Shown: positions 1-12,183 of the stretch, piece after piece | How the letters are laid out: every line of letters begins with the position of its first letter | Numbering within the stretch: the stretch's first letter is position 1 | Origin: Nageia nagi | Lineage: Eukaryota; Pinophyta | Assembly: GCA_050084985.1 (NCBI GenBank) | Contig: JBITNC010000001.1 | Location: 175,522,001 to 175,586,000 of the forward strand | DNA length: 64,000 nucleotides | Direction of reading: 5' to 3' | Translations under genes and position numbers: made by a program | Notes under the pieces: model-generated | Databases searched by the model: none | Told to the model about the DNA's origin: nothing | Seen by the model: the letters and a program-made list of their open reading frames with translations, nothing else

Positions 1-1511
1 TAATCCCATACATCTTTAATGGAATAATTGTTATCGTCATATTCCTCATCATGAATCTTTGATGATATCAAATTATAAACAATTCCATCCTGAAATCTTT
101 TGATAATGATTTTGCAAGAAATGATAATGAAACCCATTCTACTGGGGTAAATAGTAGAATTATCAAACATTAAAATGTTATTTACTTTGAAAGGACTCCA
201 CGTCACATACATGTTAATGGCATAGAGCCTATGGAATAAAGTGTTCCATGAAATAGCATATGTAGGCAAGCATGAATACCTAGTAAGGTGTAGAACCTAT
301 TTTCAAAATACTTTGATTGCAAAAATTCAAAAAGTTTATGTTTGATCATAATTTGGGGCAACTATGATTGTCCACGACCCAAAGTAAATCATTTGCCTCT
401 ACCGTCAACCAACAAAATCAAGATTTAAAATATTCATACATAAGTTGATAAACTCAAGTGTATGAGTCTTGACTTAACCACTTACCAACCTCAAGTATAT
501 TATCACCTACTTATGAGTCTAGTGGTATTTGTATAATTCTACAACGATAACATATTAGTTTGTTTGTATCTTCTTAAGATACATGACTATGTTTGCTCAC
601 CACATCATGCCATTTAAAAAAAAAAAAAAGATAACCAAATAAACATGCAAACTCGATCATAAATAATTTCATCATGAATCCTTGATAGGAAAAACACCAT
701 TTATTATTTATGATCTTACAATGAATCATGAACTTCCTAGTTCAAATCATATGTCATGTTATGCATGCTTAGTCATCACTTATTGTTATACATATTCAAG
801 AAACCCTATTCATCAAAAAACATGATTCCAATGATTTTTGTAAAACCTATTAACATAATAATCAAAATTCAAATCAGTGCACACAAAGGGGACTTCATGT
901 CATATACTTGACTCGACTCCATACATTCCTTGGGATAAACACAAGACACCCATGTAATGATATATGGAAACAAGCCTTTAGTACCTATTTGGTGTACAAC
1001 CAATGTGTGTTCAAAATACTTCAATTACAAAGCTCAAGAAATCATACTTGGATAATTGGGGTAAATACAATTTCCCATGATCTAAAATCAAACCTTATGT
1101 TCATCTATAAATGATTGAAGAAATAAGGTTAGAATCATTCATACATTCATCTTACTTGTTCACTAGCTAATATGTATTAGTTTTTTGAATAATCTATCAT
1201 CATCATCACTGATATCATTAGTCAGTTCAAAAGGGGTCATAATGCTAAGATCAGTACCACAATCGAAGTAAGCCCATGATCACTTAGTAAGACCATGGCT
1301 ACATCTCTCTTAAAATGTACTCAAAACATTGTTAATTACAAAATCGAAAGTTATATGTCTACTCACAGTTAAGGTAATTAAGATTGCCTATAACCTAAAA
1401 TAAGATATTTATGCTCAATATGATTCTAAAAGACTTATGCAAAAGATCATCATGAAACCCATTCTACTGGGTCAAAAGTAGAGAAAAATGAAAGATGACT
1501 TATATATATAA

Positions 1512-1955
1512 AACAAGCTTCCTATCACATACTCGCTTTAGCATGCGAATACAAACTAGAGTCTTGTCATGCAACTGCCATAAATAGCACATAGTATGGA
1601 GATAAACACAAGTGAAGTTTTGATATACAACATCACTATCTCAAACTTGTATATACAAAACAAGCTTCCTATCACATACTCGCTTTGGCATGCATAGACA
1701 AACTAGAGTCTTATCATGCAACTACCATAAATAGCACACAGTATGAAGATAAACACAAATGAAGTTTTGATATACAACATCACTATCTCAAAATTGTATA
1801 CATCAAATAAGCTTACCATCACATACTCGCTTCGGTATGCAGAGACAAATTAGAGTCTTGTCATGCAACTACCATAAACAGCACACAGTATGGAGATGGA
1901 CACAAGTGTAGTTTTGATGTATTACAATATCATTTTCAGAATGTATCAATTGCAA
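1512..1955 (+). repeat. 147-bp tandem repeat, three copies
   Basis: Three successive units begin with AACAAGCTTCC or AATAAGCTTACC. The AAGCTT landmark recurs at exact 147-base spacing (about 1515, 1662, 1809). Units share CACATACTCGCTT, CTAGAGTCTT and GATATACAACATCACTATC and differ by scattered substitutions. The array lies in the 3' untranslated region of element X. Function unknown. Confidence 0.85.
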
Positions 1956-2010
1956 AAGTCAAAAAATCATATTCAGTCATGGCTAGGGATATCCTCATGA
2001 TAACACCAGA

Positions 2011-2012
<2 letters not shown>

Positions 2013-2057
<45 letters not shown>
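2013..2057. repeat. (TA)n microsatellite
   Basis: An uninterrupted AT dinucleotide run of about 45 bases, inside the 3' untranslated region of element X. Confidence 0.95.
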
Positions 2058-2060
<3 letters not shown>

Positions 2061-2576
2061 AGTTGATTCAAAGAAGCTATAATTATATCCTACTAAAAGA
2101 TCTTAAGCTTTATACGAAAAAGATTTTGATGATATTTCTTAAAAATATCATTAACATTTACAAATATCAAAGGAGATAAAATGTGATGTATCATTATTAC
2201 AGGAGATCATCTTGAAACCTCGTTGTCAGGACAAAGGACAACACCATCAAACTCATATACTAAAGAGGACTTATACGGTACATGTGTGCTTAGACATGCA
2301 AAATGACATAATAGAAATGTCATGCAACTGTCACATGAGCTCAACACATTGTCATACCAAAAATAGTCACTTTTGAAGTATATTCAAATTTGTTTTCAAA
2401 ACTACATCAAATGTAAAATGAAAACACATTTTATCATAATTTGATAAATCAAAATTTTGATTCATCTAAGAAATTGAGTCAACTTATATCATAAAAAAGT
2501 AATAATAAATAATCAAGAAACAAAGCTTCTCATTCTATATTTTTGAAATTATCAACCGCATTTCAATTGATAATTC

Positions 2577-2590
2577 AAAAAGGGGCAAAA
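2577..2590 (+). other. Polypurine tract of element X
   Basis: AAAAAGGGGCAAAA directly abuts the TGTAGACACC start of an LTR. Element E has the same tract before its 3' LTR on the other strand. This is the usual plus-strand priming site of LTR retrotransposons. Confidence 0.8.
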
Positions 2591-3440
2591 TGTAGACACC
2601 TAAAAATGTCCCCTTGATAACTAGTAAATATTGGAATAATCATAACTATTTATACAAGCTTCAAACAAGCTTGAAAACTCCATTATTGGATAGCTCTCAT
2701 CGAGTACATGCAAAATGAGTGGTCACATGACCCCTTTTCAATATAAATTGACTATTTGGTGGTCATTTTAATATTGTTATAAAATTGTTAACCAGTCATC
2801 GGCGACCCAAAACAAATGCTGATGTTTTGAGCCAGTCGTCGACATCCGTATTCTAGTCACTGGTGACTTTGTAATAGCCGAATAGAAGCCAAAATAGTGA
2901 GAGAAAGTTGAAACATTTCAACTTTCTAAGATGAGGTGGATATAGGGGGTCAGTTACGACCTACGATGGTTGTTCACTTCCTCTTACCAGCCTTTTGAAC
3001 ATCTCACCCAAAATCTATAAATACAAGCTAATACAAAGCAAATGAGAGAGGATCTTGACCCATTTTTGGAGTAGGGTAATGCTACCAAAATCTTGTGAGC
3101 TCATACCTTTTATTGTTTTATGCTAGCTTCAATTTAATATATGTCATACATAGATGCTTTGATGTTATTATCTTTTGCATGTGTGTAGGATTTACAGGTT
3201 GTTCATAGCAAGGAGAGAAGCAAACAAATCAAAAACAATGGAGATCTAATACTCTTATTTTGGCAAATGGCATTTGTAAAAAAGTCCCTTCTAAGGGCAA
3301 ATTGTAGTTTGAGTTGAAAATCAATATCTATTTACAATTACAACATTTTTACCTATTTCATATAATTTGAGGTTCAGTGAAGATTGAATAATAATTGTAT
3401 TTCATGTTATTCTATATTCCAGCTCTATTTTCACTACAAC
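2591..3440 (+). repeat. 3' LTR of element X (right end uncertain)
   Basis: The LTR begins TGTAGACACC immediately after a polypurine tract. A TATA motif at 3016-3023 fits a U3 of about 425 bases. The right end is not fixed: ...CACTACAACA near 3440 is a plausible CA end because minus-strand protease/gag sequence of another element begins just beyond it. The partner LTR and target duplication are outside the window, so the end cannot be proved here. Confidence 0.55.
3016..3023 (+). promoter_or_regulatory. TATA box in LTR of element X
   Basis: TATAAATA about 425 bases into the LTR, in the normal position between U3 and R. Sequence match only. Confidence 0.5.
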
Positions 3441-3442
3441 AC

Positions 3443-5284
3443 AAATTACATGAAAATTTAGAATCAACAACCTCAAATTTTGGTTTCAATTATCCTTACT
3501 CCTATAGTTACCATAATTATGGTTATCCCAACATATTTTTTAGATGAGTTATTATATGCCCTAATTTTGAATGTAACTTCTTTTAATGGAGGTATTTCTA
3601 CATGTTTCTCTTTAAGTTGAACCAAAAACTTATGGGAACATACATTGACAACTAATTCATTATCTACCAATGTTCTTTTTATTTCTCATACATCAATCAT
3701 AGATGTAATATCTAAAGCTAAACACTTATCAAGTAATTTCTTATTAATATTTTTAGATTTGTAAAAAGATATAGCATTACATTCCTTTATAGCTTTAAAA
3801 TTTTTAGAGAATATATTGGTATCCATATTTGTCGGAACTACCTCCTTTTTAAACAAAGAATATAATATCTCCCTACATGTTTCAAATGTTGATATAAGAT
3901 CATATAAACTAATCTTTTCAAGAGTATATTTTAATTGCTCAATCATACTATATCTCTTTGGATTAGGTGGGATACTTGTTCTATAATGATCAGATTGGGA
4001 GCATGCCTTGGATGCCCTCTTCTTAACCTAGCATAAACTACTTTTTCTAATAAAACTATATTCATTGTATTTCTTTACATTGCATATATTTGATCAATTC
4101 AATACTTTCCTTTAGTAATAAGATCTAATATGGCCTCTAATGCTTTGGAAAATTTTGTAGCATGACCCTTACTTTGATGAAATGTGCAATAAGCATCTGA
4201 TTTTCCCATGGGAACATTATCATCTTATGTTGATTTTTCCATTGGATGCAATAATCCTTTTTTTATTAGATCCCTCATAATAAATCTTGGTTGAATTGGA
4301 AAAGTATACTTCAAGTCTTTTGTAGTGTTATATCTTAGCAAATTTGGTGGATAAGCATGTCTATTAGCTATATGTACTATGTTTTCTTTCTTTTTAGCAT
4401 ATATCTTTCTATTATCCTTATGGAAAGTATTAGGTACATACTTGAGCTCCCTTAACTCAAGTAAATTTTTTTCTTTTTGCAATAACTCTTGTATCAATAC
4501 TCCAAATCCCATATTTTTGTTACTAGGAGCATGCAAATTGATAATTAGCAAGATAAAATCTCTAAATATAGCACAAAGCTCACTTTCATCTAATTTTCTT
4601 TGAATAGATTGCCATACCTTTTTAAACTAGGGAATGTACTTCTCTAGGGTTTCATTACACCCTTTTCTTATTATGCATAACTCTTAAATAGTACTTTGAT
4701 CTTTGATGTTATGTTTATATTGTCCCATGAATGATTTAACCAATGACTTGAAAGAATCAATTGAACCACCAAGTAAATTATAGAACCACTAACTAGTGTC
4801 ACCTTTCAAACTCCTTGGGAAGGATTTTTCCATCAACTTCTTCTTTGACCCTAATGTTAACAAGCATTTCTCCTAAAAGCTATTAAGATGTTATTTTGGA
4901 TCTTATTTGCTACTAAACATCGCAAACATGGGGGCCTTATGCTCATGTGGTAGGGAAAAATTATGGATCTCCTCATGCAAGAATGAGATAAATACACCAT
5001 CATAGTCCTCTTCATTTAGCTATGATCTCCTGCTATGCTCAAGATTGGTAAGTTGCACAGGTATGATAAGATATGGAACCATTTACCTATAATATTGAAT
5101 GTGTCTATTTTCTTTTCCATTTTTTCCATTCTATTAAGAACTTCCTTCATAAATTATTCCATTTTTACCCCACTAATGGCCAAAATATAGTTAAAAATGT
5201 CACTAATGGTATGGATCTATTACATAATTCTCATGAGATATTGCCAAAAGAGAAAGATGAATTAAATATATGGGTTCACCAAAA
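3443..5284 (-). pseudogene. Ty3/gypsy gag and protease start, element Y
   Basis: Read on the - strand from 5284 downward, several frames joined across stops and shifts give a Ty3/gypsy Gag. A retrotransposon-gag domain lies about 5000-4600, with the pattern of a basic helix followed by WFYNLLGGSIDSFKSLV. A zinc-knuckle-like CTFHQSKGHAT lies at about 4196-4159. At about 3690-3473 there is an aspartic-protease-like stretch (LVDNELVVNVC, then IRAYNNSSKKYVG). The catalytic D-S/T-G has become DNE, and there are many stops. The rest of pol is missing: at about 3443 the sequence runs into the LTR of element X, which appears to have inserted here. Neighbouring LTR 5285-5922 is its probable 5' LTR. 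Confidence 0.65.
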
Positions 5285-5922
5285 TGTAGACCCAAAATAA
5301 TGCATAAATAATAAATCAATACACTATTTGTCTATAATATGTTATTGAAGAATATATTGAAAATATGGCATCAAACTAACAATGATAAATAATGTATCTT
5401 AATCATAGTTACATGAACATGAAATAAGAGAAGCCATTCATCAACCACACATTGTATTCATGAAGACACATGCCACCAACAGCCTAAAGATAACACATCA
5501 TTGGTTGCAAGGATTAAGTAAATCAATGAATGGAATAAAAGATATATGAAAGTGATATGAAGGGTTTAACAGATATTTGTAGAGGTGTTATTACAAAATT
5601 CCATTTTAGGTAGGATAGAGTAATCTTACATTTGTTGAATTCTCTCGTTATTTTTGATTCCCTTAATGACATCCCTTGTGTTTCCTTTGATGTGTCTTTA
5701 TAGAAACATTTTGGTCTTATTTGATTCTTGAGATCATTGCACATTACATGGTTTGGGATGTCTTTCTTGATATTTGACACCTTTTACATTGTGCAATGAT
5801 CCATTACATTTATTACATTACCTTAGGTATATTTTAACCACTTTTTACAATAAATACCATTGATACTATAAAATGAATTATTAAATAAGTATTAATTCAT
5901 TTTTAGATGTCTACACATTCAT
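5285..5922 (-). repeat. 5' LTR of element Y
   Basis: On the - strand the LTR starts TGTAGACATC at 5922 and ends GGGTCTACA at 5285, giving perfect TGTAGAC/GTCTACA terminal inverted repeats over 638 bases. The next bases, TTTTGGTGAACCC, look like the primer-binding region of plant Ty3/gypsy elements, and gag follows on the same strand. No second copy is in the window, so the assignment rests on the ends and the order of parts. Confidence 0.55.
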
Positions 5923-8900
5923 TCTATTCTTTCAACATGAGATTCATAATATGATAAATTAAAATTATAATAATCCTCCCTTGCATATCATAGTCTAAGT
6001 TGACAAAAAATATTTCATGAAGGTTCTTTTAGATGGTGGATCAGCCATCAATGTGATTTCTTCATAAGCATTGGAAAAGCTTAGCCTACCTTTGTCATAT
6101 CATAAGGCCCCCACACTTATTCTATGAGCATTCAATAATTAGTTGTGCAATACATTGGGTAGTATTATTTTACCTATGTTGGTGGTATCTAAGACTATTT
6201 ATGCATGCTTTCAGGTGATAGAGGGAGAACATCAATATAATTACCTACTTGGTAGTCCATAAATTAGAGAGATGGAGTGCATCCCTTCCACATTCATGGT
6301 TGTGTGAAATATCTTGAGGATGGGTTTGTACATTGCATATGGATGGATGAGGAACCTTTCAACCATCGTAACCTTATCAAGATACCTAATGGATCTATCC
6401 TTCCATCCACCCATATATTTCTTGAGATTATCCATATTATCCAAGATTCATTATCTCTTGGTGCCACTATTAATAAGAAGTATGAAGAAGTAAAATGCGA
6501 ATCAAATAATAAATTAGTCTCATAAAAAATTTAACAAAGCTCCATAGATGTGCTTAAACATGATAATCCAATAATCATCTATGAGGAGCTTAAGCAAGAT
6601 ATGCTCGTGATTCCTTTCCCTACAATTCAACAAGAAGTCTCTTGAAAGGCATGAGCAAATAAACCTAAATAATAAACTTAAACCAACTCCTCTACAATTG
6701 AGCCAAGTTCTATTACTCAAATAGAGTTGAGTAATGAGATTAAATAAGACCTTCAAGTTGTAACTAACAAACAAAAGGAGGTATCCATAGATGATAATGA
6801 GCATATATCTCAAGTAGATGTATATTTTAAAAATATTAGCATTTATGAGTATACCATTTATGATATTATGTTTAATGTCTTATCTCTCCATCATATATGT
6901 TATACATTAGAGTTTCATTTTATCATTGGTACTTTGACACCAGTTGGTCCATTTGATAAACAAACTTTCTTCATGCATGGAGGTCTTGATTTCCCAGCCT
7001 ACCAAATCCTTCAAGTTTCATCTAAATAAGTATTTTCAAGTAAAATTGATTATTTTTCTAAAACTTCATTCATCTAACACTATTTTTCCAAGTGTAAATG
7101 GTAGGGCTTTGGATTGGATTAGTATGAGAAAGGTGTGATTCATGTCATGCAATTACCCACTTAGGGAAATAAAGATAACTAATGCCTTGGTTTCAAACAT
7201 CCTTAAACAATAACACCCATGACCCAAATCCATGATATAGAGGATGAGGGAGACTACAAGGAACATGCCTTCCCTCATGAGGAATTTCTATGTGAAGCAC
7301 CCTCTTCTCTAACGTCTTAGTGTTCTATTCCTCCTTTTCTATTCAAATAGCTCAACATGGTTAGAGTCTCCTTGATTTATTCTTTTCACATCCCATTGAT
7401 TTTGATAGCATTCATGTGGTGGATCAAGATACTACTAACTTTGATATGATTCCTATGATTGATCTTTCCACCCATGAAAGTTTTATTTGGCCTTGTATCC
7501 ATTCTAATCCTTATGAATATGAGCAAAGTGCAAATACTTATTGATCTTATCTTAAAGAAAGGATGGATCACACATGCTAGTTGATGAGTCAATTGAGATT
7601 TACTTAGGAGATGACCCATGTATTCAAAAAATGGTTTAGTTTGGTAAAGGGTTTGATGCAAATGAGTTAGATGAGTGGACCAAAAATATCAAGAAGAGAG
7701 TGAAGGTATTTACTTATGCATATTAGGATATATAAAGGTTTAATATGAACATTATGGTATATCAATTAACTTTAAAATATGATGCTAAACCAATAAAATA
7801 AAAACCCTAATGAATGCATCTTACAAAGGCATTGTTGGTAAAAGTAAAGCTTTAGAAAATGTTAAATGCCAAATTTATAAAGGCTATTGCTTATCCAGAG
7901 TGGGTCTCCAATCCAGTTATAGTTCCCAAGATAAATGATGGAATTTGAATAAGCACATACTTCAAGGATGTAAATAAGGCTTATCCTAAGGATGATTTTT
8001 TGTTTCCCAACATTGATACCTTAGTTGACAACATTGTGGGTCATGAGATATTTTCACTAATGGATGAGTTTTCTAGCTATAATCATATCTTGATCATAGA
8101 AGAGGATAAATAAAAATGATATTCAAAAATCCATGGGGGACATATTGTTATAGAGTGATGTCATTTGGTATCAAGAATATAGAATCAACCTATCAAAGGG
8201 CCATGACTTATATTCTATATGACTACATACATGATATAGTTAAGGATTCTATGGATGACTTGATTGTAAAAAGTAAAATATCTAAGACTCATATTAAGGC
8301 AATGTGTAAATTCTTGGACATATTACTAGAGTACAATATTAAACTCAATCCTAAGAAGTGTGTTATTGGGGTTCTATTAGGGAAGCTATTGGGGTCCATT
8401 GTATCCAAGAGAGGTGTTGAGGTTGATCCTAACAAGGTTTGTGTTATTAATTAAATCTCTCCTTAAAAGAATTTGAAATAATTACAAAGTTTATAGGGCA
8501 AGAGTTAGGCTATAGAAGATTTATAGCACAATTTTCTAATAAATATCAATCATTTAATAAGTTTTTGACTAATAATGTTGAATTTGCTTAGGATTTACAA
8601 GGCCTTTGATGCAATAAAGAAGTATATTATGCATCCTCCTATTCTTATTCCTTGTAGAATAAGAGTTCACTTTCACTTATATGTATCTACCACCAACTTT
8701 TCTTTGGGATTGATGTTGGCCCAGTAGAATGAAGCAAAGAGAGAGAAAGCCATATATTATTTGATTCATACTCTAGTGGTGTATGAGACTAGATACACAT
8801 ATCTTAAGAAATTGTACCTCACAATTATCTTTACAACTCAAAATTTAATACACTGTATTCTTGATCAAAAGACCTATGTTATTTCCAATATGGATCCATT

Positions 8901-9135
8901 GAAGTATATGATGAATAAGACTATGCTTAATGCTAGAGTGGAAGAATGGATCATGTTTCTTATGAAGGTTGACCTTGAGTTCATTAATTTGAAATCTATC
9001 AAGGGTCAAGTTATTATAGATAAACTAGAAAAAGCACCCAAATAGAATGAAATTCCTCTACATATTGAGTTGCTAGATAGAAACCTATTTGGTGTATTTG
9101 ATATTGAAGAGGAGGTATACTAAGAGGATTTTGTT

Positions 9136-9474
9136 ATGACCATGTACTTTGATGGATCTCATTGTGAAAAAGGGGGAGGAGATAGAATAGTATTTATAAC
9201 ACATCAGGGTGTACCCATGCCTATGTATTTTAAACTATCCTTTGAGTGCATGAATAATAATGCTAAGTATGAAGCATTTATTCTTAGTTTGAAATTAGCA
9301 ATAGAGATGAACTATAAGAACCTCAAGATATATGGTTATTCTTTATTAATTATCAATCATATCAAGGCCATTTTTGCTTATAACCAACCTTGTATTAAGT
9401 TGTATAAGGCATTGGTTGAGACTTTGCTAGAACATTTTAAAGCATATGATATTAAGGCTACTCTTAACTCCTAA
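9136..9474 (+). pseudogene. Second (archaeal-type) RNase H domain of element Z
   Basis: About 112 codons open, opening with FDGSHCEKGGG and matching the intact copy in element E. In Tat elements this extra RNase H lies between the first RNase H and integrase, as here. Two acidic catalytic positions are lost: NNAKYEA has K where E copies the metal-binding glutamate, and GYSLL has Y in place of the aspartate of GDSLL. The domain is dead. Confidence 0.75.
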
Positions 9475-9930
9475 AACTAATTTGTAGATAGAAAAATATA
9501 TTTGGGATCTTTGATTTCCTAAAATTCATTCTGAAAGGTTATTCATGTATAGGTTATTACTATGTTCAAATCCTCTCTTGAGTTTCCCTATATTAGTATT
9601 AGGAAGATCCCTCACCATAGGCCCAAGTCAATAAGTTAAATTTTGTATCTAAGAACAAGTGGTACCATCTATTTAAGGATTATCTTAAGTGGGGTACCTT
9701 GCTTGCTACCATGTCTACCATTGAGAAGCACTAGTTTAAATACAAATACATCAAATACACCATTCTTGGAGATGTGGTTTATAGGAGGGGTTATGATGGA
9801 GTTCTCCTTCATTATCTAGAGTGGTCAAATCAACATATTTCTATGCATACATGTCATGATGGTACTTGTGAAGGGCATTTTAGTGGATTTGTAATTTCTA
9901 AACAACTTATTAGAATGGGATATTATTAGC

Positions 9931-9935
9931 CTACT
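9931..9935. repeat. Target-site duplication of element E (left)
   Basis: CTACT immediately left of the LTR. The identical CTACT follows the other LTR at 38887-38891. Removing element E and one copy restores the integrase reading of element Z. Confidence 0.93.
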
Positions 9936-12168
9936 TGTGTATATCAAATTATGAACCTAAAATGTAATTTAGATAGATAAATCATTCAACATAATTAATC
10001 ATGAACATATTCGACAATACACATCAATAATAATAATGATATTATATTCTAAAGTATTTGAATACAAAAAGCAAGTTTTTATTGATCTGTTGTAATCAAC
10101 ATTGATAGCGATCATTGTGGATTGGTAACAATCAGTGTGGATTAGTAACAATTGAAGCAGGACTCTGCATTCTCTATGCCATCATTGTCTTTGTTGTAAA
10201 CCTTTGGCCTTTGTTATCGATCTAGTGAATCACCGTCGATCGATCTTTAAATCATCGATGATCAAATCTGTATGCACTGGAGTAATCTTTACAAAATTTT
10301 GAAGTGTTTTGTCTATTCCTTGTTGTTCTCCTTTACGCTTAATTCTATCATTCTTTTTCTGTATTGACCCTGCACACAAAAAATGAACAAAGCATCAAAA
10401 GCATACCTGTTCATACATATTAATCAGTAAATGAATAACATAATATGGAAATATATCTGATATGAGATTTGCTATTAATCAAGCTTACAACCTTTTGCTA
10501 ACAAATCTCCTGATTTGATTTTGGTAGAGCTTCGTTATCGTAGGATTGGGTCCCTTTGTTCACGTACAAAGCTTCAATTTATAAGCTTCAAGATTTGTTA
10601 TTCATTTGTTTTGGCATCCCAAGATTCTAGGTAACCTCTCGAACTAAATTTTGACGTGTTATTATCTTCCATCTGTATTCATGATTGCAAATTGTACGTA
10701 TTAGGCTATTCCAGGCTTAGATTTGTTTGTTGTTTAACTGTTCATGGATCATCACCAATTTTTTAGCGATTATATATTAACATTAGAATGGTCGCTCTAT
10801 GGTCATTTTTTAATGACAAGGGTCATAAGACCACTTGTTTTATATATGTTCAAAAAGATTGATCTGATAATATAATTTTAAATCTTATTTAGTGCTTTTA
10901 TAAGGAGTTATAATACATAATAAATTCTTTATTAAAGCCTCGATGTACTTTACTTGCAATCATGAGTTCATTTTAAGATTCCTGGGAGTTTTTCTGGAGC
11001 AAACAAAACAAGCTGGAGTCAGTAGATAAAAGCATTCTAGAATGAAATGATGACATCACAGAGGATAAGATAGTCATGTTTTGGTAAAGTCCAGGTTCTG
11101 AAGATGATGAGGTTAGCATGGGTGAGTAAAAAGACCGAAGTCCATAAATTAAGTGTTCCGGAAGGAAATGATAAAGCTCAGTTATGGAAAAGCCCAGGTT
11201 CTGGAGATGATAAGGTTAGCAAAGAGTTACCAAATAGCTAGAGCCAGTGAGTAGAGCATTTCAAAAGGAAATGATAAAGCTAAATTGTAGAAAACACCAA
11301 GTTTCAGAGATAATGAGGTCAGCAAAGCATGACCAAATAGCCAGAGCCAGTGAGTAGAGCATTTCGGAATGTAGAGACGATGATGTCACGGGGAGAATGA
11401 TGTTCACATTTTTGAATGAAACTGAGTCCCAAAAGTGATGAGGTCATCAAGGAGTGATCAAATAGCCAGAGCCAGTAAGTAAAGCATTTTGGAAGTATGA
11501 AGATGACATCACAGGGAGAATGATGTTCACATTTTTGAGTGAAATCGGGTCTCAGAAGTGATGACATCATCAAGCAATGATCAAATAGCTAGAGCCAATA
11601 AGTAAAGCATTCCAGAAGTATGAAGATGATGTCATGGGAGAATTATGTTCACATTTTTGAGTGAAACTAGGTCCTAGAAGTGATGACATCATCAATGAGT
11701 GATCAAATAGTCAGAGCCAGTAAGTAAAGCATTCCGAAAGTATGAAGATGACATCACAAAGAGAATAATGTTCATATTTTTGAGTGAAATCAGGTCCCAG
11801 AAGTGATGATGTCATTAAGGAGTGATCAAATAGCTCGAGCTGATAAGTGGAGCATTCCGAAATGTAAAGATGAGGCCAACAAGAGATTAGATCATAGTTA
11901 TCAAGAAGTCGTATCATCTGCAATCTACCCCATTTTATTTCCTTTCCTGTTACTTTTTCTACGCCCAATAGATAAGGAACTGGCCTTCTCCAGAGATCAG
12001 ACTATCCCCCTAGTCTATTCTTGATTTATTTTGGTTAATATTGTTCACAGTGCATATATTACATAATCTTAATCAACAATTATTTTAATGTGATATATAT
12101 TAGAAAAATTACTTGTTTTATTTATTTATTTATTAAATTAAAGATAGGGTTTATTTTAAGTGTCTACA
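9936..12168 (-). repeat. 3' LTR of element E
   Basis: On the + strand it reads TGTGTATATC...GTGTCTACA. It equals 36654-38886 along its whole length. It contains a 122-125-bp tandem array (about 11241-11960) and the module shared with the copia LTRs (about 10963-11930). Confidence 0.95.
11241..11960 (-). repeat. 122-125-bp tandem repeats in U3 of element E (3' LTR)
   Basis: The landmark GAGCCAGTRAGTARAGCATT recurs at about 11241, 11344, 11469, 11592, 11714 and 11837: one unit of 103 bases, then spacings of 122-125. Each full unit carries a TGACATCA/TGATGTCA-type palindrome and GATGTTCACATTTTTGA. The array lies upstream of the TATA box in the direction of transcription, where enhancers sit. 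Confidence 0.85.
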
Positions 12169-12183
12169 TTTTGCCCCTTTTTT
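12169..12183 (-). other. Polypurine tract of element E
   Basis: Read on the - strand it is AAAAAAGGGGCAAAA, directly next to the TGTAGACACTT start of the 3' LTR. It is nearly identical to the tract of element X. Confidence 0.9.

Larger units (their letters stand above)
1..2590 (+). mobile_element. 3' untranslated part of Ty3/gypsy element X
   Basis: No open frame of note is present. The last ~400 bases are homologous, in reverse complement, to the 3' untranslated region of element E (about 12169-12470): both carry the same blocks about GTCATGCAACTGTCAC, GCTTAGACATGC and the downstream polypurine tract. The stretch is therefore read as the 3' end of a related Tat-like Ty3/gypsy element on the + strand whose coding part lies left of the window. 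Diverged blocks beginning AAAGGACTCC (about 190), AAAGGGGACTTC (about 885) and AAAGAGGACTT (about 2265) look like old internal duplications. The assignment is inference from homology inside the window. Confidence 0.6.
5923..9935 (+). pseudogene. Ty3/gypsy element Z, protease to integrase start
   Basis: Heavily decayed pol on the + strand, interrupted on the right by element E. The order is aspartic protease (about 6000-6260, active site DGGSAIN, then LLGSP), reverse transcriptase (about 7790-8460, LMDEFSSYNHI, then SMDD in place of YxDD), RNase H (about 8520-9050), second RNase H (9136-9474) and integrase HHCC finger (about 9800-9935, HDGTCEGHF, then GYY-stop-PT). Two RNase H domains mark the Tat branch of plant Ty3/gypsy elements. 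Frames change several times and stops are frequent. The integrase resumes at 38887 with MKRYF, so the two pieces join exactly across element E. Gag and the 5' LTR are not recognisable; element Y adjoins on the left. Confidence 0.8.

Noticed and set aside
908-1114. Short frame starting TTG in element X
   Set aside because: No eukaryotic start, no homology, ordinary length for AT-rich noncoding sequence.
2591-5922. DNA transposon with 18-bp terminal inverted repeats
   Set aside because: No flanking target duplication, a polypurine tract precedes one end, and the contents are an LTR plus opposite-strand gag. Two LTR starts explain it better.
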